Under the pieces are notes generated by a model that was not told the DNA's origin, ran no database searches, and worked only from the letters and a program-made list of their open reading frames with translations. A stretch of DNA of 64,000 nucleotides. Source: Stentor roeselii (taxonomy: Eukaryota > Ciliophora > Heterotrichea > Heterotrichida > Stentoridae). Made by a program: the position numbers and the translations under genes. The DNA is taken from the NCBI GenBank assembly GCA_006503475.1, contig RSEH01000148.1, positions 1-64,000 on the forward strand. Reading direction: 5' to 3'. Positions 11,195 to 21,248 of this stretch are shown in pieces (the stretch's first letter is position 1; each line of letters opens with the position of its first letter).

Positions 11195-11695
11195 ATGGAA
11201 AAATCTTTTAGAAGCACACCTATCAAGCTGAAGTCACTCAAGGAACAAAGAGATATGCTTAGGTCTAGTTCTAATCGTCCTCAACTTCAGATGACAGCTT
11301 TTGCAGATGTTCTTAATGAATCAGCCCATTCAATGCAAAGTCCATCACAATCAAAAGTAAAAACCCCAGCCATGAAGCGATTTCGTTGTCTCGATTCCCC
11401 AAAATGCATTCCAGAATCAAACGAAGAGTCCAACTTAAATCTAATCCAAAAAGCAACCGCAGCAATAGAGTCCTTAGAGTCCTTAAAAGACAAGCAAAAA
11501 TCATCAAACCTTCTCTACAAAAAATCAAAACACATTCTTCGTTCCGGCAAACGAGGAGGATGTTCTCCAGAATTATTCAAACAAACCAGCGACCTTGAAT
11601 TCTTCGAAGACCAAAAAGAACGAAAACTGACTCGAGCAGAGGCAGAAAAGTTAATAAGCCGTTTGCAAGGCAGTCTAAAACAATGCAAAAAATAA
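11195..11695 (+). CDS. Small basic protein of unknown function
   Basis: 166 residues with ATG at 11195 and TAA at 11693. Polar and Lys/Ser-rich, with no domain recognised. It has an SPSQSKVKTP-like stretch resembling the QSPGKSKV motif in the preceding ankyrin protein, possible proline-directed phosphorylation sites, and a C-terminal helix rich in Lys, Glu and Leu. Reading is supported by gene-like codon use and close packing between the ankyrin gene (33 bp) and the TTLL gene (24 bp). Confidence 0.65.
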   Translation: MEKSFRSTPIKLKSLKEQRDMLRSSSNRPQLQMTAFADVLNESAHSMQSPSQSKVKTPAMKRFRCLDSPKCIPESNEESNLNLIQKATAAIESLESLKDKQKSSNLLYKKSKHILRSGKRGGCSPELFKQTSDLEFFEDQKERKLTRAEAEKLISRLQGSLKQCKK

Positions 11696-11719
11696 TCTTC
11701 TTAAGTTTAAATAATAACG

Positions 11720-13489
11720 ATGGACTCTGAAATCGATTCAGTCATAAAAATCTTGAACGAGTCTCGAGGCAAGTCAGGTCTTACCCGGAACTTCCGCATC
11801 AGGCAAACAAGAAACTCGCATAAGTCGATGTCGAACCCGAACCGGTCAAGTAAAACCGACAAGTCAGAAAAGAACTGCAAAGTCAACAAAATTGAAGTGA
11901 AAAAAGAAGAACAGGTCGAAGAAGACTTGATTATTGACATTAGGGATTATTATAAAGAGTCTGATGAGCAGTACTTGAAAGAGGCTGAAGGAAAAACTGG
12001 AACTACGGGGCTTTGGATTAGGAAAGACTCGAACGGCTGTGAAGAAATCGCGAATGTGTCGGTGAAGGTGAAGAAATTTTTGGTTTTTCGCCCGTTTATT
12101 GACCCGATGTCGATTAGACCTGCTCAGATCGCCTCGACTGAATATTTCTTTAAGATGATGAACTCTGATGTAAAACTTATTCGGTTCACCTTGGAAGATA
12201 ATGGGTTCAAGGAAGCAAATGGAAATTCGACGTTGTGGACACTCATGTGGCATGGAGGGGTCGTCAAAAGTAATGTTTATCAGGGGATGACTCGGTATCA
12301 GAAAATCAATCATTTTCCTAGAAGTCATGAAATTACTAGGAAAGATTTGATGTATAAAAATCTCGCGAAAATGCAGGTCTTGCATGGAGCTAGGGCTTTT
12401 GATTTTGTTCCGAAAACTTATATTATGCCACAAGATGCCGGTCAGTTAGAATACGAGATGAACCTAATCGAAGCAACCTGGATAGTAAAGCCAAGTGCAA
12501 GTAGCCAAGGTAAAGGAATCTTCCTAACAACTCGTTTTTCCGACGTTCCAAAGAAAGACCACGTGGTCTCCCAATACATCGAGAACCCTCTGCTGATTGA
12601 CGGTCTGAAATTCGACCTACGAATATACGTGGCAATAACATGTTTCAACCCCTTAAGAATATACATGTACAAAGACGGTCTAGTAAGATTCGCGACTCAA
12701 AAGTACAACACCTCCAGCAAAGGCAGTCGTTTCATGTTCCTCACCAACTACTCCGTAAACAAGCACTCAGAAAAATTCGTCGAAAACAACAACGCGATGG
12801 AAGACGGAAAAGGCAGTAAATGGAGCATCAATGCTTTAAGAAAGCTATTCATCGAGCAGGGCATCGACGATGAAAAGCTCTGGCTGAAGATAAAGGATTT
12901 AGTCATCAAAGCGATTGTTTCTATTGAAGGACTTGTTTTTGCTGGATGTGAAATGCACCTGCCCTTTAGAAATAATTGTTTTGAACTTCTGGGGTTTGAT
13001 GTTTTGATTGATGATACTTTGAACCCTTGGCTACTTGAGGTTAATCTTAGTCCGAGTATGAACTGCGATGCGCCTATTGACCAGAAAATTAAAGGCGCGA
13101 TGATTGCGGACCTGTTTACATTGACTGGAGTTGTTTCAGTCGCTCATAGGAAGAATAAAGGTGGACATACTCTTAATAAAGCTCTGAATTTCTTGGCTTA
13201 TATGCAAAAAACTACTAATTTCAACTCGAAACAGAAAAAAGATGCGAGCCGGTTCGGATTTGAAACTTTTCATGATGGGAACAGTGAAGAAAAAACAATT
13301 ATCAAGGAAATGAATGAAGAGAATAAAAGACGAGGAGGGTTTGAAAGGATTTTTCCTACTGAAACTGCTGCTTCTTATAAAAACCTCTTTGAACGGGAAA
13401 GACCTTTTAATACTATTCTCATGAACTATACTGCGAAAATGTTTAAAAAGAACCAGGCCGGGTTCGGCAAGACTGTCGACGACGACTAA
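11720..13489 (+). CDS. Tubulin tyrosine ligase-like protein, TTLL5-type polyglutamylase
   Basis: The TTL domain adds glutamates to tubulin tails, usually on axonemal or cortical microtubules. 589 residues: a basic/acidic leader (1-100), then the TTL core. Family motifs: NHFPRSHEITRKDLMYKN, WIVKPSASSQGKGI (ATP-grasp loop), FDLRIYVAITCFNPL, FLTNYSVNK, and LLEVNLSPSMNCDAP with the metal-binding Glu and Asn. These match TTLL5 and its relatives better than TTLL1 or the glycylases. The tail is short, without the long C-terminal domain of vertebrate TTLL5. Base composition on the sense strand flips near 12430 (see findings). Confidence 0.9.
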   Translation: MDSEIDSVIKILNESRGKSGLTRNFRIRQTRNSHKSMSNPNRSSKTDKSEKNCKVNKIEVKKEEQVEEDLIIDIRDYYKESDEQYLKEAEGKTGTTGLWIRKDSNGCEEIANVSVKVKKFLVFRPFIDPMSIRPAQIASTEYFFKMMNSDVKLIRFTLEDNGFKEANGNSTLWTLMWHGGVVKSNVYQGMTRYQKINHFPRSHEITRKDLMYKNLAKMQVLHGARAFDFVPKTYIMPQDAGQLEYEMNLIEATWIVKPSASSQGKGIFLTTRFSDVPKKDHVVSQYIENPLLIDGLKFDLRIYVAITCFNPLRIYMYKDGLVRFATQKYNTSSKGSRFMFLTNYSVNKHSEKFVENNNAMEDGKGSKWSINALRKLFIEQGIDDEKLWLKIKDLVIKAIVSIEGLVFAGCEMHLPFRNNCFELLGFDVLIDDTLNPWLLEVNLSPSMNCDAPIDQKIKGAMIADLFTLTGVVSVAHRKNKGGHTLNKALNFLAYMQKTTNFNSKQKKDASRFGFETFHDGNSEEKTIIKEMNEENKRRGGFERIFPTETAASYKNLFERERPFNTILMNYTAKMFKKNQAGFGKTVDDD

Positions 13490-13514
13490 TCTAATTTAAT
13501 AATATTCGCTATAA

Positions 13515-15454
13515 ATGAACAATTTTCAGCTGAAAAAAGAAACATTCACTAAAATCAAAGATCTCTCAGATTTTCTCGTCATTACTCAGAAAAATCATAA
13601 AAGTCTCGGAAAAATCACAGAAGTCACAGAACCTCAAAGCACTTTTTACAACCAGGACTTGACTCAAGAAGAGCAATTTTCAGATTTTCCTGAATCAAAA
13701 CATGTTTCTCCCTTTTTAGTTAACTTTCTGACAAGTCTTCAAAAGTTCAACCATGTGTATTTTTTTTTTTACAAAAAAGCTTTTCTGAGAAGGTTCTCCG
13801 AAAAAAGACCCAAAATTCTTTACCTGCTTTGAAATTAACCAGAAACGTTGAAATTTTAAACCTTGAAGAAAATCCGAACCAATCTGAGATGATCGAGTCA
13901 AGAAGAAGGTCGAGTTATTTGAAATCGTTGAATTCTACGAGTTTGACAGGGAAAAACGTGAACTACAGTCAAATCTTGACGGCTCGTCTTGAAAAGTCAA
14001 AAGACGAGGCCAAGTCAAGAAGACTGAGCAGCAGGCCAGATACTCCGATGAAAGACCTGAGGTCAATTAAAGACCGTAATTACTTTAAAAAAGATTTAAA
14101 CGACCTGAAGGTCAAGACGGTATTCATGAAAATATCAGGAGCTGCGAATACTGTGAACAACAGTAATTTCTTGGAATTTCTTAGAATTAGGTACCCTGGG
14201 CTGTTAGCTGATGCAATGGCCAGACATTTCGACTTCCAGTTTGATAGCTATGGAGATTATTTAGTGAAAATGAACAGATTTATTAGTTCTTCTGATAAAC
14301 AACACCTGAAGTTCTGTTTCGATCTTTTTGACCTTAATCGAGATGGGTTTATTTGTTATCAGGATACTTTTAAAGCACTTGAAATACGTAAACAGAATTT
14401 GTATGATGAAGATTTTATTGTCCTTCAGGAACTTCTGCAACTTAAGTTTGAAGGAAAACTTGTGGTTTCTAAGAAGAGAAGGAAAAGTACTTTTGGAATG
14501 ATCAGAGAAAGAATTGAGAAAAGGATCAGGTCTAGACTTCCTATTCCTCCAGTTGTTAAGGACTTGACTACCAAGATTAACTTTGCAGAGTTTAAACTTG
14601 CTAAGTTTTTAAATAAACCTCAAGTTTTAAGAGACTTTTTGAAGTATGTCTGTGGCTTTAACTACTCGAAAATAGTGAAAAGAGCAGGGTTTAAGGGAAA
14701 ACATGTCAAAAAAGATAGTGAAAATATTGTGATTGATATGAATATTGATCAAAATTATAGAACTCTTCTTGAAAAAGACCCGAAATTCTTGTATTATTGT
14801 GAACTTGATGAAATTATGGCAAAATATGATGAAAATAACTTGAAAGTGCAACTTGAAAAGTTTAAATTTCTTCAGTCGAGTCAGAAGTTCATGTATCGGG
14901 TTATTTCTAAGGAGTCTATGGTTGAAAAATTTGTAAGTTTTAGTCAGCCTAAACTTATTGGGTTCAATTCGGAGTATTTTAGTAAAAGAGTGTTTGATTT
15001 TTTGTCTAAAGGGCAGTATCTAACTAAAGCTCGATTTCTGACAAGTATTCTACCCTACCAAAAGAGCCAATCCTCAGTAGAAATAAACAACCTAGCCTTC
15101 AACCTTATCGACTACAGACAAGACGGAAAAATCACAGTAGACGAGATAACCTCCTTATTCCACTGTTTACCGAACGGATGTCCAGCTTACAACGAATCTT
15201 TAAAGTAATAACCATTCAGAACAGTGAACATTTTCCTAAACTCCATCTTCGAAAAATCATTTAAAAAAATCGCGAGTATTGACTTCAACCACTTCTCCGA
15301 ACTAGTGACCCATTCATGCATCGGCGAAGATTTATTAACCTTTCTCCAGTCTCCAATTTCCGACCTTCTCTCTCGAGACTCTTCTTCATTTTCAGTCTCA
15401 TCAAGTTCAACAACCTATGCAGACAGTTCATCTCGTTTTATAACCTTAACTTGA
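13515..15454 (+). CDS. EF-hand protein with one unresolved frame change
   Basis: The N-terminal part runs in one frame from ATG 13515 to a TGA at 13830. The main body is in another frame that is already open from before 13770 and carries EF-hand loops DLNRDGFICYQDTF and DYRQDGKITVDEI. A 15-nt intron (15205-15219) then joins a last exon ending TGA at 15452-15454. A 15-nt intron cannot change frame, so the shift between about 13750 and 13830 needs another cause. An 11-T run (13760-13770) and a 6-A run (13801-13806) lie there, so a homopolymer sequencing error is the simplest reason. A rare 14- or 17-nt intron or two genes are the alternatives. Convergent with the patatin gene 17 bp away. Confidence 0.7.
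15205..15219 (+). other. 15-nt intron near the end of the EF-hand gene
   Basis: Sequence gtaataaccattcag, splitting a Lys codon (AA|A). It bypasses an in-frame TAA and opens a further 78-codon exon of normal gene-like composition. Confidence 0.85.
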
Positions 15455-15471
15455 ATAGATCTATTAACTAC

Positions 15472-16416
15472 CTAAAGATTTAGAGCCTTCTTCGCTGTCT
15501 GCATCCCAGACTGGAACATGGTCTGAAGGTGATTTCTTCTTGATTCATAGTCAAAAGGATACGAACTCGTAACTGGGATTGTATCAGGCATGATAATAGT
15601 TGATCTGTAATAGACTTTATTAAAGTCATTCTTGGTGAAATCCATTCTTTCATAGACGTTGTGGAAGTTCTGGATATCTTGGAATCTGTTCCAGTTCTGA
15701 AGAGTGTTCTTCCCTTTCGCGTCGTAAGGGGCAAGTTTAAAGTGGTTAACAAGGATAATGTCTACTGTAATATATCTGTCGTTCACATAGTTAAGTTTCT
15801 TGCAAGCTTCTATGGCATTTCCAACATCAATTCCAAAAGCAATATCTCCTGAAACATACTGAGAGTCTTGATAGTCAACAACTGCAAAATCTCCTTTACT
15901 GTTAAAATTTGCTTCAATTCCAAGAAGCATGACTTCAGGACTAAACCTTGAATTGTTAATGATTTTATAATCACTTTGTTGTAAATCAGTCACTCCAATC
16001 AAGGTAGTTCTTTCAAAAGACCCTTCAAAGAATTCAGCTAAGGTGCTTTTGATTGGTCGGGAATTGTAAAGGCCGTTTCTCCAGTAGTATCCAACAGGTC
16101 GTCCTCCGAACCAGGACCTGTAAATCTGGGACCTTCTGAAGTTAAGCCAGAAATTTGATATGGTTGAGTTGACGGCTAATTCTCCCCCGATTCCTTGTTG
16201 GCCTACAAACATCGCGTTCACGGCTCCAATACCCGTTCCCATCACCACGTCCCATTGGGCTTCACCTTGAGGAAGATATGTGATCAGCCCTGATATTGCA
16301 CCTGCTTGAAATGCTCCGCGGTCTGATCCTCCACTTAATACTAATGCTCTGCATCGCCCGTTGATTGAATAAGCTGTATGAATAAGAGCAACAATCACTA
16401 TAATTAGCTTAGACAT
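15472..16416 (-). CDS. Secreted patatin-like protein, probably not catalytic
   Basis: 314 residues from ATG 16416, chosen because it gives a clean signal peptide (MSKLIIVIVALIHTAYSING). The patatin phospholipase fold is shown by the oxyanion motif ALVLSGGSDRGAFQAG and the next element DVVMGTGIGAVNA. In active patatins the latter is GTSAGA with the nucleophilic serine; here residue 62 is Gly (codon 16231-16233). The partner DGG/DGA aspartate motif is also not visible. So the catalytic dyad appears lost, suggesting a lipid-binding or structural role outside the cell or in a vesicle. It shares a 66-bp divergent promoter with OFD1. Confidence 0.8.
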   Translation of the reverse strand: MSKLIIVIVALIHTAYSINGRCRALVLSGGSDRGAFQAGAISGLITYLPQGEAQWDVVMGTGIGAVNAMFVGQQGIGGELAVNSTISNFWLNFRRSQIYRSWFGGRPVGYYWRNGLYNSRPIKSTLAEFFEGSFERTTLIGVTDLQQSDYKIINNSRFSPEVMLLGIEANFNSKGDFAVVDYQDSQYVSGDIAFGIDVGNAIEACKKLNYVNDRYITVDIILVNHFKLAPYDAKGKNTLQNWNRFQDIQNFHNVYERMDFTKNDFNKVYYRSTIIMPDTIPVTSSYPFDYESRRNHLQTMFQSGMQTAKKALNL

Positions 16417-16482
16417 TATATCGCCATCTTGACATTTCGAAATGGCATTGATTCGCCTAGAAGAAATCAAAAAGCTTTAAAA

Positions 16483-18483
16483 ATGATAGACAAAAATTCC
16501 ATCAACAACTTCAAAAACGAGTTATTCCAAGTCTTTAAGTCTCAAGGGTTAGACCAGGACCTAAAGGTAAAATCAAAATAGACCCACATGCGAGCGCGAT
16601 TTCTAAACAAGATCAAAGGTCAAAACCAAGTAAAAGTTGAATCTCTGACCAAGCGCGTGATATGTTCGCTCTTTCTCGACTTTTTAAAGCAAGAGCACTT
16701 TTCCTACACCCAGACTGTTTTCGTTCCCGAATGCGGTTCGAACCAAATGACTTTAACGCGGCCAGAACTTCAAGAATACCTAAAAATTCCTCAACTAGAC
16801 AACGAAAGTGTCCTCGAGTTCCTCATCAACAAGTACAAACAAAGCGTAGAACTTCGAGGAGTCTCTGAAACTTACGTTCAAACTGAAGACACTCCTGTCA
16901 CAGGACTTGAAACTCGCCTAAGACTCCTTGACTCAGAATTTTTAACAAAAACGAGGACTGGACATGAATCTTTCGAAGAAAGAATACTGAAAGTTCGACA
17001 AGAATGTGAAGAAAAAGCGAGAATCGAACTTAATTCTGAAATTTTTAGGGTAAAAGAAGTGGAAATCTCCCAGGTTAGATTAGAAGAAGCTGCGAAGTAT
17101 AGGGAACAGCTTAGAGTTGCTAGGAATGAACTTGAGGAGGTTTGGAAGTCGCAACTTGATGAGTTGAAAGCTAGGGAAAGAGAAAGTAAGGAAAGACTTG
17201 TTATTAGAGAAAAAGATCTGGAAGTTAGGGAGTTTAGACAAAGAGAAATTTTTGAAAAAGAAATGGAAATTCTTAGAAGTAAAGAAAAGGACTTGAAAAA
17301 AGCTGCTGAAATCGAACTTGAATCGGCAAAACTGCAGAAAAAGTCCTGGGAACAGAAAAAAATTGATTATGAAAGTAAATTGAAAGAAATGGAGATTTTT
17401 AAAAGTAATATGTCGACTAAGGCTATTGATGATTTCAACCAGTTTAAAAGACATTTTGAGGCGCAGTTTGATGAGGAAAAACGGAAAATTATTAATGATA
17501 AGTTTGAACTTCAGGCTAATCGTGATTTGTTTGAATTGGAAATAGAAAAAGTTAAAAAAACTGAAGAGAAACTTAAGGAAAAAACCAGAGATCTCAAGGA
17601 AACTCATCAAAAAATGACTTTTTTTCAAGAAAATTACGAAAAATTGTCAGCTGAACTTTCAAAAACTAGAGAAGATTTGAGAATTTTGACTGAGACTTCG
17701 AAACGTGACCTGGACCTGCTCGCATTTAAAGACCAGGAGTTGCAGGCCGTGCGAAACGAATGTCAAGTCTTCAAAGATCTGTACCAGGAGCAGAAAGAAG
17801 ACATAAAACGACTTGAAACGACAAATCAAGCAATCCTAAACAAAATCATGAGTGAAGAAAACGCAAAAACCAATTCAGTCCTTCAGAGCGAGTTTTTGGC
17901 CGAAAGACAGCATCTATGGCGTCAGCTTGACAAAGAATCCACCGAAATCAGAAAAGAAATGAACGACCTTGTCACTGGCTCTGATTCCATCAGAACCGTA
18001 TTCAAGTCCTCAATCCAGCCGACGTTCAAAACCTTTGTCAGCGTCGCTGGCAGATCTCAAGACTCTCAAATCAGACCAAAAACAGAATTCATTCAAAATG
18101 ACAATTTTTTCAATCAAAACGAAACAAAAGCTGAAAAAAACCCAGAAAAATCAAAAACTGCTCAAATCGAGATAACTTTCAGTCAACCAGAAACCTTTAA
18201 AGAACTTCCCCAACAATCTAAAACCATTCCCAGGCCTAATATTTTGATAGAACATGAAGAATCCAGTAGTTACAAGTCATCTTCACGAAAAATCGAGCCG
18301 ATTGAAGAAAGCATTCACGAAAGTATCCAAGAAAGTCTTAGCGACTCCGAAAAAAAATCCGAAGAATCAAAAAAATCTTCAAAAATCCCTGAAAAAAAAG
18401 TAACAATCGATTACAGCGACTCTTCAGAAAAAGGTCAGATCTTTGATAGTCAAGAATCAGGAAACTCCGATGATTACTTTTAA
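16483..18483 (+). CDS. OFD1: OFD1-like centriole/basal-body protein
   Basis: ATG at 16483; exon 1 encodes 28 codons, then a 15-nt intron (16567-16581). About 660 residues. The first 120 match the OFD1 N-terminus: ELFQVFKSQGLDQDLKTHMR resembles the human [20 protein letters not shown] region, followed by a LisH-type segment (LDFLKQEHFSYTQTVFVPECG). The rest is long coiled coil (about residues 130-480) and a Ser/Glu-rich tail. OFD1 sits at the distal end of centrioles and basal bodies and is needed for ciliary docking, fitting a heavily ciliated cell. Shorter than human OFD1 (about 1000 residues). The intron falls inside the conserved N-terminus, which supports the spliced reading. Confidence 0.82.
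16567..16581 (+). other. 15-nt intron in the OFD1-like gene
   Basis: Sequence gtaaaatcaaaatag, phase 0. Removal avoids the in-frame TAG and joins the conserved GLDQDLK to THMRARF. Confidence 0.9.
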
Positions 18484-18497
18484 TAACATTAGAAAAT

Positions 18498-21089
18498 ATG
18501 CATTCACTTTTTTTCCACTTTTTTTTTATTGAACTGGTCTCACCCTGCGTGACTTCGACTTTCAAGACACCCTGTTCGAAAAGTGGAAAGTTTTCAGTGT
18601 TTATAGAAGGGACTCCTGACTGTGAAGGCTCCTTTCCTTTAGTGATAAGGGATTTGGACTGCAAGTTCAAATGTGAGCCGGGGTATTACTCAGAGATTCG
18701 AGATGAGAAGCAAATTTGTAGTCCTTGCCCAGCAGGGACATTTTCTATTTCAGGCGTTCAATACGGAGCACCGGGGGAGTCATGGGAGAAGAGTTTAAAC
18801 GATTTAAAGACGGAAGCTTGGACTAGACAAGGGCAGAATCTTGTCTCTTCTGTACTTCCAGGGTGGAGAGCTGAAGAGGGACTTTTACGCTCTGTTGTTC
18901 AAGGCAGTAATGAGACCTTTGGGAATTTGATCACTTTTTCAGCGGTTATCGTCAAACCTGGGTCTTTAGGCATCAGATACAAGAAAGACTCAGTAATTAA
19001 CAAAAACTCTTTCAGTAAAAACGGAGTTTTTACTGTTTTTTTAAACAGGAAAGTCATTTTAAAGGATTTTGAAAATGATCATGCTGCTTGGAAGTTCTTT
19101 GAATATGGACTGGATGAAGGACTTCATGAAATTATTTTAGAATATTCGGCAAGTACAGGTTTTGAACACCCGGCTTTGAGGGCTACTGTTTCCACTTTGT
19201 TTATTTCAGGAAGTCTTTTTGCTGATGTGAAATGTTACAGTTGTCCTGCTGGGGGCACTGCTGAAGCTGCAACTAGTTGTGAGACTTGCGGGTTTAATCA
19301 GTATTGGAGTAGTGGAGCTTGTGAGAATTGTCCTAAGGGAACTTTTTCTTTTAGGGGATCAGTTAGTGTTGATGAGTGTATTATTAGGAAACCGTGTCTT
19401 GAAAGTGATTATGAAATGGTTAATTCATCTTGTAAGGATGGAATGTTTAACCAAACATTTAGGTTGAAAGAACCTTGCTTTTGTGATGAGGAACATTCTC
19501 AAATTCCTAGAACTCGGATTGGAATTCCTTGTGTGGACTGTCTTCCAGGTTCATCTTGGGCTGAAGACAAAGACGGTAGCAAATACTGCTCACCATGCAA
19601 ATTAGGCACATTCAAAAATGGATCATCCGGTGACTGTGAGTCTTGCCCATCAGGTACAATATCTCAAAACGAGTACAAACTAAGTTCCCCAAATATCTTA
19701 CCCCCAGGTCTAAAAACATTCTGCCTCAACAACGACGGCAGTTTTTGTCATCATTCAAACGGTTGGCTGTTTAACAAGAGTTCAATATCAACAGATTCAT
19801 TTCACCCAAGACAATCAGAGTTAATCCTCCAACAAACTTTAAAAATCCTCTCAAATGAAGGCTGGATAAATTTAGATATTTCCCTCTCAACAAGTACTTC
19901 AGAGACTTTAAACATTTTAGTAGACCAAAAAACTATCGTCGAAGTTAAAAGCGACTCTTTTGTGAGTTTTGAACTAGATCACGGAGAGCACCTAATTGAA
20001 TACGTGTTGAGAGTAGAAAAAAACTCGACCACGCAAGTGATTTTAAAGGATTTTAATATTTTAGGAAGTGACTTAGGAGGAGGGACTCAATGCAAAAAAT
20101 GTGAAATCGGGACTTACAGCAAGGAAGCGATGGGAACTTGCATGTCCTGCCCAGCCGGTCAAACCTCTGATGAAAAAAACGAAGCATGTGTGGACTGTCC
20201 TTCAGGGTCTATAAGTAAATCTGAAATTTGCACCCAATGTCCTTCAGGCACTCGAAACAACCATGAAAAAACTCAGTGCATTGGAAAAGGTTTTATTTTC
20301 ATGCCTGATGGAAAAAATTACTTTCTTGAAAACATTACCAGGACTGAGTCAAAAGGTATCTGCACAATGCCTTCTTCTTCTTTATATTGCGTTGGGAACT
20401 TTTATGGTCCACTTCCAGGAGACTCTGACTTTTACATCTCAATCTTAAACCCAGGTTTTCTTTATTTTCCTAACGTTTTTCCTAGAGCCTTCGATAAAAA
20501 CGAGTCAGGATACAGTTTCATGATAGTCTCCGAGAAGCAACCCTCGAAACACTCAGGAGACTCCCAAGAAACCTGCACTGAAGACCTGGTGATAAAAAAT
20601 CTAGGAAAAGATGTGGGAAAAGTTCAAAATATATCTCAGGGAATCTCTTTTCATTACTACAACGGCGACTTTTGTGGAAATTCGAGGTACTCTACGAATA
20701 TTTCATTGATATGTGACATAGAAACAGGTATCGGGTGGCCTTCATTTGTTGAGATGAAAGACTGCACCGCTTATTTTCTGTGGAAGTCAAAATATGGCTG
20801 CCCTATCTGCAAGTTCAGCGACATGAAAACGACAGTAAGTGAGTGTAAAGACGGGATTAGAGCTTATAAAAAAGTCTCTACAAATCTTTGCATTTTGCCA
20901 TTTGACGGCGATATTGAATACAGCGAGTCTTGCAGTGAGGTTAAAGAGCTGATGTTTTCAAAGCAGATAATCCTAGCCATCTGTTTTCTTACCTTTTTAA
21001 TCATCATGGGCGTATTAAGCCTGCTGGTTTACTGCAAGTACAAGAAAGGTTACGACCGTTTGAAAGAAGAGCCGGATAGTAAATATTAA
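18498..21089 (+). CDS. ELAPOR-like cysteine-rich type I membrane protein (copy 1)
   Basis: 863 residues. A signal peptide-like start (MHSLFFHFFFIELVSPC), then repeated ephrin-receptor-like cysteine modules (CxPCPAGTFS, CPSGTISQ, CPAGQTS), and a late Cys-rich domain with FLWKSKYGCPICKFSDMKT, like the mannose-6-phosphate-receptor-homology part of ELAPOR1/2 (KIAA1324). One membrane span (ILAICFLTFLIIMGVLSLLVY) and a short tail (YDRLKEEPDSKY) close the protein. ELAPOR proteins act in late endosomes, lysosomes and secretory granules; a role in trafficking is likely but inferred. A paralogue lies at 22857. The last codons lie within a 34-bp tandem repeat. Confidence 0.85.
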   Translation: MHSLFFHFFFIELVSPCVTSTFKTPCSKSGKFSVFIEGTPDCEGSFPLVIRDLDCKFKCEPGYYSEIRDEKQICSPCPAGTFSISGVQYGAPGESWEKSLNDLKTEAWTRQGQNLVSSVLPGWRAEEGLLRSVVQGSNETFGNLITFSAVIVKPGSLGIRYKKDSVINKNSFSKNGVFTVFLNRKVILKDFENDHAAWKFFEYGLDEGLHEIILEYSASTGFEHPALRATVSTLFISGSLFADVKCYSCPAGGTAEAATSCETCGFNQYWSSGACENCPKGTFSFRGSVSVDECIIRKPCLESDYEMVNSSCKDGMFNQTFRLKEPCFCDEEHSQIPRTRIGIPCVDCLPGSSWAEDKDGSKYCSPCKLGTFKNGSSGDCESCPSGTISQNEYKLSSPNILPPGLKTFCLNNDGSFCHHSNGWLFNKSSISTDSFHPRQSELILQQTLKILSNEGWINLDISLSTSTSETLNILVDQKTIVEVKSDSFVSFELDHGEHLIEYVLRVEKNSTTQVILKDFNILGSDLGGGTQCKKCEIGTYSKEAMGTCMSCPAGQTSDEKNEACVDCPSGSISKSEICTQCPSGTRNNHEKTQCIGKGFIFMPDGKNYFLENITRTESKGICTMPSSSLYCVGNFYGPLPGDSDFYISILNPGFLYFPNVFPRAFDKNESGYSFMIVSEKQPSKHSGDSQETCTEDLVIKNLGKDVGKVQNISQGISFHYYNGDFCGNSRYSTNISLICDIETGIGWPSFVEMKDCTAYFLWKSKYGCPICKFSDMKTTVSECKDGIRAYKKVSTNLCILPFDGDIEYSESCSEVKELMFSKQIILAICFLTFLIIMGVLSLLVYCKYKKGYDRLKEEPDSKY

Positions 21090-21248
21090 TTTTAACTAGT
21101 AAAACTCAAGATAGTAAAATTAATTTCAACTAGTAAAACTCAAGATAGTAAAATTAATTTCAACTAGTAAAACTCAAGATAGTAAAATTAATTTCAACTA
21201 GTAAAACTCAAAATAGTAAAATTAATTTTAACTAGTAAAACTCAAAAC
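21085..21248. repeat. 34-bp tandem repeat, five copies, across convergent gene ends
   Basis: Units begin at 21085, 21119, 21153, 21187 and 21221 (exact period 34). Each has ATTAATTT(C/T)AACTAG followed by TAAAACTCAAGATAGTAAA. The first copy overlaps the TAA stop of the ELAPOR-like gene; the last overlaps the final codons and stop of the SDR gene on the other strand. Units differ by only one or two bases, so the expansion is recent. Confidence 0.95.

Noticed and set aside
13724-13740. 17-nt intron explaining the EF-hand frameshift (gttaactttctgacaag)
   Set aside because: It starts GTT rather than GTA and has an unusual length; all other introns are 15 nt with GTA.
17080-17628. 182-codon minus-strand frame rich in Phe, Leu and Lys
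   Set aside because: Antisense shadow of the OFD1 coiled coil.
21085-21248. CRISPR array
   Set aside because: Units are directly abutting without spacers, in eukaryotic gene ends.
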